64,000 nt of DNA from Nostoc sp. NMS9 (GCF_017114995.1 NZ_JABXKL010000088.1:28914-92913); one strand, 5' to 3'. Shown: positions 54,220 to 62,331, counted from the first letter of the stretch. The notes: generated by a model from the sequence alone, not told the origin. Numbers and translations: made by a program.

Positions 54220-54552
54220 ATGAGTGATAAGAATCAAGAAAATCAAATTAATCAACCAGTAAGTGAAGATCGGGATTCTCGTGAAAAGCCAGATGTGAAC
54301 GAAAGAAACTTAACCGCGAATCCAGGAGATAGAATTTCTGATCAGCCTCAATCAATTGAAGAGAAGGCTAAACAGGCAGCTGTTGATGATGTACCAGATA
54401 TTACAGGTGACAGAATCACAGTCCCGACTTACTTCGTTGTGGATGAACCCAACGGCGAAAAGAAGGCACTCCACCACGTTAAAGATGCTGAAGAAATCTC
54501 CGACGTAATTCGGCAGGCACGACTTGACGAAAATGGAAATCGAATTTGGTAG
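54220..54552 (+). CDS. small acidic hypothetical protein
   Basis: A 110-residue hydrophilic protein I do not recognise. The first 60 residues are rich in Asn, Asp, Glu, Gln and Pro and are probably disordered. The C-terminal part (PTYFVVDEPNGEKKALHHVK, then DAEEISDVIRQARLDENGNR) looks folded, with a helix. There is no signal, membrane segment or cysteine. It is a single gene with a weak ribosome site. It may be a stress or desiccation-type protein by composition, but that is a guess. Confidence 0.65.
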   Translation: MSDKNQENQINQPVSEDRDSREKPDVNERNLTANPGDRISDQPQSIEEKAKQAAVDDVPDITGDRITVPTYFVVDEPNGEKKALHHVKDAEEISDVIRQARLDENGNRIW

Positions 54553-54665
54553 TAGTTGTTTATGGAAGACGCAGGGATACAGAGAAGTTATCAAATACTC
54601 TCTGCTTCTTTGCGTCTCGCGCTGACAGCAGATTGAAGATATTTTCCTCTGCATTGGAATACACT

Positions 54666-55633
54666 CTAAATTAAATCAGAATCTTTAGTTGTATTATCAT
54701 TTATTTCGCTCCGAATCTTTGTAACTTCTTTTCTTATTTCTTCTAGTGAGAACTCAGTTCTTTTTGTCTGTAGTCTAAGCCTTTTATATGCTTCATCTAG
54801 TGGGTAATGCATTACTTCCATTTTTCCATCTGAACCACTGAGTCCATTGATATTCTCCATAATTGACACCGTTTCTAATTCAGCTTCTAACTGCTCAATC
54901 GTTGACAAATTACCTTGCAAAGCCTCCGGCAAAATATCTTGTAGCTGATACACAGAAACACCAATTTGCTTATGCATATCTCGTAGAGAATATTCGGCAA
55001 TTACCTTATTTTTACTCTTGCACAAAATCATCCTGTAGGCTGATCATCTGGTTGCCTTAATAAATCATCCACCGCACTAACATAGAAATTCATCTTACCG
55101 GAATACTCTGGTTTGAACTCTTCAATTTTTAGGTCAATCACTATATAGCAGTGTAAATGTGCGTGGTAAAACAACAAATCAATATAAAAGTCTTCACCAC
55201 CAACTTCAAGATGGTATTGACTACCTAAATAACCAAAACCAATTCCTAACTCTAGTAAAAAATCACGGATGTGGTTGATTAAAGCACGTTCCAAATCGCG
55301 TTCCAGAAAATCTTCCCCTAAATTGAGAAAATCAAAAGTGTAGGGGTATTTTAACAATTGCTGTACTAATTCTGATTGTGCTTGAGGTAAAGTGCGGTTA
55401 AAGTTGGTGGTTACTTTACCCTGACGGTGATATAACTTGCTTTCAATCTGGTGAACTAAAATATTCCGACTCCATCCATGCTGGATAGTTTGTTGTACAT
55501 ACCACAAGCGTTCTGTTTGGTCTTTAACAGTATCCAAAATCCGAACATTATGACCCCAGGGAATTAGTGCAACAACTTGTTGCACTAATTGCTCATCTGG
55601 ATAAGCTTCGGCAAATGCTATAGCAGAATTCAA
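54666..55633 (-). pseudogene. YhcG/DUF1016-type PDDEXK nuclease, frameshifted
   Basis: Two frames together make the C-terminal two-thirds of a YhcG-type nuclease. The first (55633-55028) runs from AFAEAYPDEQLVQQVVALIP through the PD-(D/E)xK core (YLGSQYHLEVGGEDFYIDLL, CYIVIDLKI) to DDLLRQPDDQPTG and a stop. The second (55031-54666) continues exactly where the family should, MILCKSKNKVIAEYSLRDMH. Joining needs a frameshift at about 55029; the frames overlap by ATGA. The N-terminal DUF1016 domain (about 150 residues) is missing and a stop precedes the TTG start. It is probably dead, but coupled translation at ATGA could still make two pieces. Confidence 0.8.
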
Positions 55634-56066
55634 AATTTAGGAGTAAAACACTCTTTCTAGCTGGGTAATAGACTTAGCTTGTTTACCTCACCAACTTGAA
55701 ACTTGCTGTATACAAGTATCCAGCATTCTGTCAGGATTTTTGCTGTATCGGCGAAAGAAGGCTGTGAGTGAAATTTGCCATAATTTACGCAAGAGGGATC
55801 GCCACAACTTCAATATTTTTTCATTAAAAACATTTTTTAGCGCCCAAAGATTAAAATTTCTAAGAAGTCATCACTTGTACCTTTGACATCAGAGTGTATA
55901 GTCTGAATAATGTTCTTACGTAAAAATCCATACTTATATATAGACTCATATTTGATTTTTGCTAAATAGACTCAGAGCAAAACCCGATCGGGCTTGCTCT
56001 CGGTTAGCTTGGCTTTTAAAAATCAAATGTGATTGTTATATAAACTGGTATTAATAGGGTTGCATT
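55634..56066. other. intergenic region with foldback element
   Basis: There is no gene. The right half contains the 85-base foldback element at 55947-56031. I found no remnant of the missing YhcG N-terminus here. Confidence 0.45.
55947..56031. repeat. 85-base foldback element
   Basis: The outer arms CATATTTGATTTTT (55947-55960) and AAAAATCAAATGTG (56018-56031) pair at 13 of 14 positions. Inside, GCTAA pairs with TTAGC, and GAGCAA (55975-55980) with TTGCTC (55994-55999) around the palindrome CCCGATCGGG. The whole can fold into one long bulged hairpin. It lies 36 bases before a small membrane-protein gene. Confidence 0.75.
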
Positions 56067-56372
56067 ATGCATTTCTCGAATTCAAGAACCAGCTTAAAAA
56101 CTCGTCAAAAAAACAATAAAATAGGTACATTTATTTTGACTCATAACAAAATTGTACTGCTTACTGGATATTTAATCACTCTACCAATTTGTACATTGAT
56201 AATTTTATCCTTATTATTACCCTTATTCAGTGCTAGCTTATTTGCTTGCATTGGAAACTCGTACCACTCTACATCGATTCCTTGGATAGATAATGCATCT
56301 GAATGCGAACATACTGGCAGAAATTGGAGCGATCGCAAGTGTTGGGATAATGAACACAATCCTATGTTCTGA
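56067..56372 (+). CDS. small membrane protein, unknown function
   Basis: A 101-residue protein with a basic N-terminus, one strong hydrophobic stretch (about 30-63) that could span twice, and a hydrophilic C-terminal part with three cysteines (SECEHTGRNWSDRKCWDNEH). A pattern of Cys-x2-Thr-Gly-Arg-x-Trp followed by Cys recurs in small cyanobacterial proteins, which supports it being real. There is no clear ribosome site. Function unknown. Confidence 0.55.
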   Translation: MHFSNSRTSLKTRQKNNKIGTFILTHNKIVLLTGYLITLPICTLIILSLLLPLFSASLFACIGNSYHSTSIPWIDNASECEHTGRNWSDRKCWDNEHNPMF

Positions 56373-56575
56373 ATGGAGATTGCACTCATAAGGTATACAA
56401 ACAATTAGAACTATTGCCTAATTTGACAAAACAGGCTAACAGCTTTGGAGTTAGATCAAAATGGATCTGTAACGCTGTGTGTAACTTTTACTCAAACCTA
56501 ACCTCCCAGGCCCCTTTCATTTGTTGATTGCAAAATAATCATCATTAATATGCAGTTATCGCATTAATACGGATT

Positions 56576-56651
56576 TACTATAGCTTCATAGATGCGATTC
56601 TAAATGAGGGAATAAAGATGGATACCCCTGGTGTTTACCAGGGGCTTTTTA
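56576..56651 (+). ncRNA. candidate small RNA with intrinsic terminator
   Basis: A near-consensus -10 (TACTAT, 56576-56581) with only a weak -35 is followed about 45 bases later by an intrinsic terminator (CCCCTGG-TGTTTA-CCAGGGG then CTTTTT, 56625-56650). No plus-strand gene lies between, and the preceding gene ends 250 bases upstream. A transcript of about 60-65 bases is predicted. It would end just past the stop codon of the opposing RtcB-family gene. Confidence 0.4.
56625..56651 (+). terminator. intrinsic terminator, plus strand
   Basis: A 7-bp GC-rich stem with a 6-base loop directly followed by CTTTTTAT. On the minus strand the sequence after the stem is not T-rich, so it acts on a plus-strand transcript. 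Confidence 0.8.
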
Positions 56652-56659
56652 TTTGGCAG

Positions 56660-58099
56660 CTACGCCTTAAACGTCAACACCGGACTCAATCGCGCCACAA
56701 CGTCTACCATTTCTGCCTCAACCTGCACATCAATCACAGACTGAATCGGTTTGTAGGCAGCAGGTGCTTCCTCAATTCGGCGTTCTTCACGCAGGGTAAT
56801 GCAGTCTACTCCGGTTAATCCCAGTTCTGTCTCACTTTGAGATGCACCTTTGCGACTAAGATCGAAGCGAGAACGAATTCTTCCCGCCCCATGTGAAGCC
56901 GAATTACAAAATGCTGCATTCCCTCTACCCACCATCAGATAAGAATAAGCACCCATTGAACCAGGGATAATCACTGGTTGCCCTGTATGGGCGGGACAAG
57001 CGCCCTTGCGTGTTACCCATCCTTCACCTTCTGACAAGGTGATGTTATGGGGTAAGTCATAAACTAGAGGTGCTTCCACATCTTTGTATACTTCCCGTAA
57101 ACGCAGACGTAGCAATTCTGCTAACAACAGGCGATTGATAAAGCCATAGTTAGCAGCAGTGGCTTCAGCTTGCAGGTAACTGGCAACTAGTTCAGGGTGA
57201 GAATAAATAGAGAGAGGAAAAATCTGAGAATCAGGGTACTTTAGACCTTTCTGCCAAGTTGCCTTAGCTTTATCTCGCCACATTCCCCCAATATACTTAC
57301 CCACGTTTCGAGAACCAGAGTGAATCATAAAAGCTAGCTGTCCCTCGCGCACTCCCCAAGCGTGGGCAAGTGGGCGATTTTCGACTTTATCAACCTGTTG
57401 CACTTCGACAAAATGATTGCCGCCGCCAATGGTTGCCAGTCCGCCATCGCGTACTAGTCCAGCATCGGGAACCAATTCTTCAGGTGCAAGTTTCCAGTCA
57501 CCATTCATTGAACCACCTAAGAAGATGCGTTCGCTCTCTTGGGCAAGTTGCTGCAAATCAGATTTGACTACGCTCCCCGTAGCCCTATCTAGCATGGCAT
57601 CCAGGCAACCGGGAACTCCATATTGAAACAAAGCTTGCATTGCGTGAGCAGTCATCGTCACATCACGTGTACCGAAGAAGTAATCCCCCTTCATCCGTTC
57701 TACGAATTGGTCGCGCTTTGCCAGGAATTCTTCAATTGTCAAATCAACGACATGCAGGTGCATTCCACAATTGATGTCAGAACCAACAGCACCAGGAATA
57801 ACTTGACCCACAGTTTCTATGACTGAACCAATGGCAACACCCGCATCACCTGGGTGAAAGTCAGGCGTAGCACAGGCACGACAAACGCATCCACCTGACG
57901 GGTGACGGACGCTTGCTAAATTTGCTAACTGCTTCAATGCCTTAGCTTCTACGGGGAAGTCTTCAGGTAGTAGTACTTCTGCTACAGGGGCATCAGGAGA
58001 ATTAACTAAACGAACTGAATAAGTGCGATTGTTATAAGTTACATCCAAACCCTGCCGCTCTAAAGCACGCAGGAGACGTTTCAGATTTTTTGGCTGCAT
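56660..58099 (-). CDS. RtcB-family RNA ligase-like protein
   Basis: A 479-residue protein of the RtcB superfamily, a branch that differs from E. coli RtcB. The metal- and GTP-site blocks are recognisable: FHPGDAGVAIGSV, GSDINCGMHLHVV with the Mn-binding Asp and Cys, GGNHFVEVQ, FMIHSGSRNVGKYIG and CNSASHGAGRIRSR, whose histidine is the expected GMP-linked residue. RtcB joins 2',3'-cyclic-phosphate and 5'-OH RNA ends. An N-terminal extension of about 45 residues resembles a small RNA-binding or YcfA-like fold. The length fits the family. No archease gene is adjacent. Confidence 0.88.
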   Translation of the reverse strand: MQPKNLKRLLRALERQGLDVTYNNRTYSVRLVNSPDAPVAEVLLPEDFPVEAKALKQLANLASVRHPSGGCVCRACATPDFHPGDAGVAIGSVIETVGQVIPGAVGSDINCGMHLHVVDLTIEEFLAKRDQFVERMKGDYFFGTRDVTMTAHAMQALFQYGVPGCLDAMLDRATGSVVKSDLQQLAQESERIFLGGSMNGDWKLAPEELVPDAGLVRDGGLATIGGGNHFVEVQQVDKVENRPLAHAWGVREGQLAFMIHSGSRNVGKYIGGMWRDKAKATWQKGLKYPDSQIFPLSIYSHPELVASYLQAEATAANYGFINRLLLAELLRLRLREVYKDVEAPLVYDLPHNITLSEGEGWVTRKGACPAHTGQPVIIPGSMGAYSYLMVGRGNAAFCNSASHGAGRIRSRFDLSRKGASQSETELGLTGVDCITLREERRIEEAPAAYKPIQSVIDVQVEAEMVDVVARLSPVLTFKA

Positions 58100-58518
58100 G
58101 AAAACTCTAAATAAGGTCTTAAAAAAGACCTTTTGTTGTGAAGAGATGAGGAGACTTGGGTTCAGCAGCCGCGTCTCAATTAGTGCGGAAGGTCATTTTC
58201 CCAGAACTGTTGGGAAAACAACAGGTTAATTCTGACTAATGTGGTTATATAGCCTTAATAACACACAGTTTCATCGGATGACAAGTGTTTTGTAGTACGT
58301 TGTATTTTGGATGGGCAATGGTTACTCAGTCAAACCAAAGTTGTAAAGAAATTTGAAGTTTAGCGAAAAACTTTTAAAAATCTCTAGACTCTCCAGCCGG
58401 CTAGAGAGTCTAGGATGAATTCAAGGCGACTCTCAACCAGAAATTTCTGATGTGTGAGGGATACGTCTCAGTCATCCAGCTCGATCTGGCTAAGTTGTTC
58501 ATTTTATCCCGTAAATCT
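58100..58518. other. divergent leader between RtcB-type gene and metal operon
   Basis: There is no gene apart from a short in-frame extension of the next CDS (from 58450). It contains the MerR-type promoter described separately. The left part near 58100-58200 should hold the RtcB-family gene promoter. Confidence 0.45.
58384..58416 (+). promoter_or_regulatory. MerR-type operator-promoter of the chaperone/pacS operon
   Basis: TAGACT (58385-58390) and TAGGAT (58411-58416) are separated by exactly 20 bases, the over-long spacer that marks MerR-controlled promoters. Between them lies a dyad: CTAGACTCTC (58384-58393), the palindromic centre AGCCGGCT, and GAGAGTCTAG (58404-58413). Over 30 bases only one position pair fails. 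The layout and the ACTC...GAGT outer ends match the ZntR-type operators I know. A MerR gene lies at the far end of this operon. Confidence 0.8.
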
Positions 58519-58713
58519 ATGACTCTCCAACTCACAGTTCCCAACATGGCTTGTTCTGCTTGTGCAAGCACCATCACCAAAACACTTCAGGCAGTCGATG
58601 CCAATGCTAGCGTTCAGGCCGATCCAACAACCAAGCTTGTCAGTGTAGAAACTCAAGCATCAGAAACAGCAATTAAGGAAGCGTTAGCTGCTGCGGGTTA
58701 TCCAGTTGCTTAA
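58519..58713 (+). CDS. Atx1/CopZ-like copper chaperone
   Basis: A 64-residue heavy-metal-associated protein from the ATG at 58519; an upstream ATG at 58450 would add 23 unrelated residues. It has one ferredoxin-like HMA fold with metal-binding Cys12 and Cys15 in MACSACAS. Such chaperones carry Cu(I) to P-type ATPases such as the PacS encoded next, which itself has a matching HMA domain. Gap to pacS is 253 bases, filled with repeats. It is the first gene after the MerR-type promoter. Confidence 0.92.
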   Translation: MTLQLTVPNMACSACASTITKTLQAVDANASVQADPTTKLVSVETQASETAIKEALAAAGYPVA

Positions 58714-58966
58714 TATTTTAACAAGAAAGCAGGAGGCAGATAGCGCAGCGTAAAGCCTTCTCTTCTCCTTCTCCTGTCGGAGACGCTGCGCGAACGGAGA
58801 TAACGCGAACGAGAGGCTTCTCTTTCAGAGACGCTAACGCGAACGGCAACGGCATAGCTTCTCTTAGAGCGAGTCCGCAAGCGTCGGACAAGGAGGCAGA
58901 AGGAATAATGTCTGGAGCCTCCTGCCTCTTTCACGCTCCTCTCACACCAATCACAGGGGTTTATCT
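58714..58966. repeat. composite repeat between the chaperone and pacS
   Basis: GCAGGAGGCAGA (58729-58740) and its approximate inverse (GCCTCCTGCC, about 58918-58927) bound a stretch packed with GAGACGCT, GCGAACGG and GTCGGA units in both orientations. The short-repeat vocabulary is the same as in the arrays at 252 and 402. It separates two genes expected to share one promoter; no promoter is obvious inside it. Confidence 0.7.
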
Positions 58967-61306
58967 ATGGATACTCTCACACTCAAACTCCGAGGCATGA
59001 GTTGTGCCGCTTGCGCCAACAACATCGAAAAGGCAATTCGCTCTGTTTCTGGGGTAATTGACTGCAACGTTAATTTTGGAGCAGAGCAAGCTACCATCAA
59101 ATACGATCGCTCTCTAGCGAATTTAGAGAAAATCCAAGCTGCGATCGCATCTGCGGGATACTCTTCTGACTCACTCCAGGAAGAATTGCTTTCCGAAGAA
59201 GATGATGCTGAGAAAGCGAGTAGGCAAGCATTACAACGCCAACTCTCCCTCAAGGTAGTGGTGGGAGGTGTAATCAGCATTTTCCTACTTTTGGGGTCGT
59301 TGCCCATGATGACTGGACTGAACTTACCCTTAATTCCAAGCTTCTTGCAAAATTCTTGGGTGCAGTTAGTGCTGACAACACCCGTCGTGTTCTGGTGTGG
59401 TGGATCTTTTTACCGGAATGGCTGGAAATCCCTCAAGCGCCATACGGCGACGATGGACACGTTAATTGCTTTGGGTACAAGTGCAGCGTATCTATATTCT
59501 TTGTTTGTCACTGTTTTTCCAAGATTTTTTATTACTCAGGGCTTAATACCTCATATTTATTATGAAGTCGCCGCCATTGTCATTACCTTAATTTTGTTGG
59601 GGCGTTTGTTAGAAAATCGCGCTAGGGGACAAACTTCTGAAGCTATCCGCAAACTCATCGGACTGCAAGCTAGAGATGCCAGAGTTATCCGTGATGGTAG
59701 AGAAATTGATGTTCCCATCGCCGAAGTCAGAATCAACGATGTGATTTTAGTGCGTCCTGGTGAAAAGATTCCGGTAGATGGCGAAGTGATTGCAGGCGCT
59801 TCGACAGTAGATGAAGCGATGGTGACGGGTGAAAGTTTGCCAGTCAAAAAGCAGCCAGGAGATGAGGTGATTGGGGCGACGATTAACGGTGCGGGTGCAT
59901 TTCAGTTTCGGGTGACACGAGTCGGAAATGATACATTTTTGGCTCAAATTGTCAAACTAGTGCAACAAGCCCAAGGTTCTAAAGCACCAATTCAGCGTTT
60001 GGCAGATCAAGTCACAGGATGGTTTGTACCAGCTGTAATTGCGATCGCGATCGCTACTTTCGTGATTTGGTTTAATTTCACAGGCAACCTTACCCTAGCA
60101 ACAATGACAACGGTGGGTGTACTGATTATCGCTTGTCCTTGTGCTTTGGGTTTAGCTACCCCCACATCTGTAATGGTAGGGACGGGCAAAGGTGCGGAAA
60201 ATGGCATCTTGATTAAAGGCGCTGACAGTTTAGAACTAGCACACAAAATTCAAACCATCGTTCTAGATAAAACCGGCACTTTGACTCAGGGTAAACCTAC
60301 GGTTACAGACTTTGTAACTATCAACGGCACAGCTAATGGTAATGAAATCCAGCTTTTACAATTAGCAGCAACGGTGGAACGCAATTCTGAGCATCCTTTA
60401 GCTGAAGCGGTTGTAAAATACGCCCAGTCTCAAGAAGTGAGTTTAATAGATGCAAAGAACTTCGTGGCTAATGCAGGTAGTGGTGTCCAAGCAGTTGTTT
60501 CAAATCAGCTTGTGCAAATTGGTACACAACGCTGGTTAGCAGAACTTGGAATTAACACCATGAGTCTCCAGCAGTATAAAGATGCTTGGGAAGCGGCTGG
60601 TAAAACAGTCATTTTGATTGCTGTAGATGGGGAACTACAAGGAATAATGGGTATTGCCGATGCCCTAAAACCTTCGTCAGCAGCAGTGGTGAAAGCCTTA
60701 CAGAAGTTAGGTTTAGAAGTAGTAATGCTTACCGGAGATAATCGTAAAACTGCTGATGCGATCGCTCTACAAGTTGGCATCCAGCGAATCTTTGCCGAAG
60801 TGCGTCCAGATCAGAAGGCGGCGATTATTCAATCCCTGCAAAGAGAGCAGAGGGGCAGGGGTGCAGAGGTGCAGAGGGGCAGAGGAGTAAGGGGAGAGAA
60901 TTCTCGTAAATTCTTACTCAAAACTCAGCACTCCCTTGTCGCAATGGTAGGTGATGGCATAAATGATGCGCCAGCGCTAGCACAGGCTGATGTCGGAATT
61001 GCCATTGGGACGGGAACAGATGTAGCGATCGCAGCTAGCGATATCACCCTAATTTCTGGAGATTTGCAAGGAATTGTGACAGCAATTCAACTAAGCCGCG
61101 CCACCATTAACAATATTAAGCAAAATCTCTTCTTTGCCTTTATTTACAACGTCATTGGTATTCCTATTGCGGCAGGAATTCTGTTCCCCATCTTTGGTTG
61201 GTTACTTAATCCAATTATCGCCGGGGCAGCGATGGCTCTTTCTTCGCTGTCTGTTGTTAGCAATGCCCTTAGATTGCGTAACTTTCAACCAAAAACTACC
61301 TCATAA
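58967..61306 (+). CDS. pacS: PacS-type Cu(+)-transporting P1B ATPase
   Basis: A 779-residue copper pump. Order: HMA domain with C13/C16 in GMSCAACANNIE, eight transmembrane segments, actuator TGESLPV, the ion-site C390-P391-C392 in IIACPCALG, phosphorylation D434-K-T-G-T, the HP dipeptide in SEHPLAEAVVK, TGDNRKTADAIA, and GDGINDAPALAQADVGIAIG. The sequence around LGSLPMMTGL and the C-terminus ALRLRNFQP match the PacS (thylakoid) type rather than CtaA. It is about 32 residues longer than Synechococcus PacS because of a repeat-derived insert (about 626-657) just before the hinge VAMVGDG. It should follow the MerR-type promoter. Confidence 0.95.
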   Translation: MDTLTLKLRGMSCAACANNIEKAIRSVSGVIDCNVNFGAEQATIKYDRSLANLEKIQAAIASAGYSSDSLQEELLSEEDDAEKASRQALQRQLSLKVVVGGVISIFLLLGSLPMMTGLNLPLIPSFLQNSWVQLVLTTPVVFWCGGSFYRNGWKSLKRHTATMDTLIALGTSAAYLYSLFVTVFPRFFITQGLIPHIYYEVAAIVITLILLGRLLENRARGQTSEAIRKLIGLQARDARVIRDGREIDVPIAEVRINDVILVRPGEKIPVDGEVIAGASTVDEAMVTGESLPVKKQPGDEVIGATINGAGAFQFRVTRVGNDTFLAQIVKLVQQAQGSKAPIQRLADQVTGWFVPAVIAIAIATFVIWFNFTGNLTLATMTTVGVLIIACPCALGLATPTSVMVGTGKGAENGILIKGADSLELAHKIQTIVLDKTGTLTQGKPTVTDFVTINGTANGNEIQLLQLAATVERNSEHPLAEAVVKYAQSQEVSLIDAKNFVANAGSGVQAVVSNQLVQIGTQRWLAELGINTMSLQQYKDAWEAAGKTVILIAVDGELQGIMGIADALKPSSAAVVKALQKLGLEVVMLTGDNRKTADAIALQVGIQRIFAEVRPDQKAAIIQSLQREQRGRGAEVQRGRGVRGENSRKFLLKTQHSLVAMVGDGINDAPALAQADVGIAIGTGTDVAIAASDITLISGDLQGIVTAIQLSRATINNIKQNLFFAFIYNVIGIPIAAGILFPIFGWLLNPIIAGAAMALSSLSVVSNALRLRNFQPKTTS
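60847..60886 (+). repeat. octamer array inside pacS
   Basis: Five GCAG-headed octamers start at 60847, 60855, 60863, 60871 and 60879 (GCAGAGGG, GCAGGGGT and variants). The frame stays open, giving an Arg/Gly-rich peptide (EQRGRGAEVQRGRGVRG). The unit is the same family as the octamers inside nifJ. Confidence 0.9.
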
Positions 61307-61325
61307 TTGCAGGGTAATTTAGCAA

Positions 61326-61553
61326 ATGTTCAGTAAAAAAATGCTTTGGGGAAGCCTGATAGCTTTAGTGTTTCTCACTAGTACATCAGGTGTAACATTA
61401 GCAGAAATGCCAGCCCATTCATCAGAGCAAACCAGCCAATTTCAAAGCATTGAGCAACCTTTGGGCTTAAAAATTGGTGTTGCGATCGCAGGTTTAGCCT
61501 TAATTGGACTAGAGTTGTGGTGGTTTCTTGTTTATAAAAGTCCTGATTCCTGA
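61326..61553 (+). CDS. small exported membrane protein of the copper operon
   Basis: A 75-residue protein of unknown function. It has a signal-like N-terminal hydrophobic segment ending TLAEM, a short hydrophilic loop with a His (MPAHSSEQ), and one transmembrane segment (GLKIGVAIAGLALIGLELWW) near the C-terminus. It lies 19 bases after pacS, so it is co-transcribed, and faces the MerR gene 6 bases away. No cysteine or Met-rich copper motif is visible. A role in copper handling is inferred from position only. Confidence 0.75.
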   Translation: MFSKKMLWGSLIALVFLTSTSGVTLAEMPAHSSEQTSQFQSIEQPLGLKIGVAIAGLALIGLELWWFLVYKSPDS

Positions 61554-61559
61554 TTGGTG

Positions 61560-61985
61560 TCAGTCCTGAGAGGTGTTTTGAATAATCGGACAAATTGTCT
61601 TCTCATAATGGTCGCTGATGTTCTTCCAGCCTGAAAGTAATCCTTTTATTTCAGAGCGTAAAGTTAACAGCTGATCGATTTGGCGATCGATCTGCAAGAC
61701 TTTATCTTCAAGCTTTTCTTTGATTTCACCACAGGGAGTTTGCCCTTGGTCGTAAACCTGAAGAATATTTCTAATCTCTTCTAGGCTAAGACCAAGATTT
61801 TGCGCCCTTTTAATGAATGCTAGACGAGTTAGCACATCCAATGAAAACTGGCGAAAGCCTCCCTCTGTTCGTCTCAATGAATTGATTAAACCTAAACTCT
61901 CGTAATAACGAATTGTCCTAATGGGTATTCCAGTTAAATCTGTTACCTGACCAATTAAAAGCAGTTTTTTCTCTTGAGTTAACAT
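61560..61985 (-). CDS. MerR-family metal-responsive activator
   Basis: A 141-residue regulator from the ATG at 61985; a TTG at 62000 is less likely. The winged-helix domain is canonical: IGQVTDLTGIPIRTIRYYES, then LGLINSLRRTEGGFRQFS. The dimer helix follows, and a C-terminal loop carries Cys132 (KTICPII) and His126. Cys85 (QTPCGEIKEKL) occupies the position of ZntR Cys79, a residue usual in sensors of divalent or Hg/Pb ions and absent from copper-type CueR. It is convergent with the pacS operon, and the MerR-type operator sits at the operon's other end, so it is the likely activator. Confidence 0.9.
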   Translation of the reverse strand: MLTQEKKLLLIGQVTDLTGIPIRTIRYYESLGLINSLRRTEGGFRQFSLDVLTRLAFIKRAQNLGLSLEEIRNILQVYDQGQTPCGEIKEKLEDKVLQIDRQIDQLLTLRSEIKGLLSGWKNISDHYEKTICPIIQNTSQD

Positions 61986-62331
61986 GGTAGATTTTCCCAA
62001 CTCTTGTAATTATTATTACATATTTTGCTAAAGTTCAAGTGCTTTGAGAGTCAAACAAAATATTAGCATCAGTGTTGGAACTTTTTATCTAATTAGAGAT
62101 TTTACTAAGTTGTAAATTTTCAAATATCTATTTTAAATGGATATTTGGGATTTAGCTGATATTAAATTGACATAAGTTTGACATTTATAATAATATTTGT
62201 TCAATATTTTACCTGATGATTTTTATCCATTTTTTGAGTAGCTGTTTCTCATGGTACTGAAAGTAACTGTTTTTTTGAAGTTTTCATGTTACTTCTAGAT
62301 CAACTGCTTCACTTCAAGTGAAACCATAAAA
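61986..62331. other. AT-rich intergenic region
   Basis: There is no gene. It should hold divergent promoters for the MerR gene and the Rieske oxygenase. I saw no second MerR-type dyad of the 58384 kind. Confidence 0.35.

Noticed and set aside
57370..57826. Plus-strand frames inside the RtcB-family gene
   Set aside because: They are antisense to a well-conserved gene and have no independent support.
60842..60940. Intein or split domain in PacS
   Set aside because: The extra segment is only about 32 residues, has no intein splice motifs and is explained by an octamer repeat.
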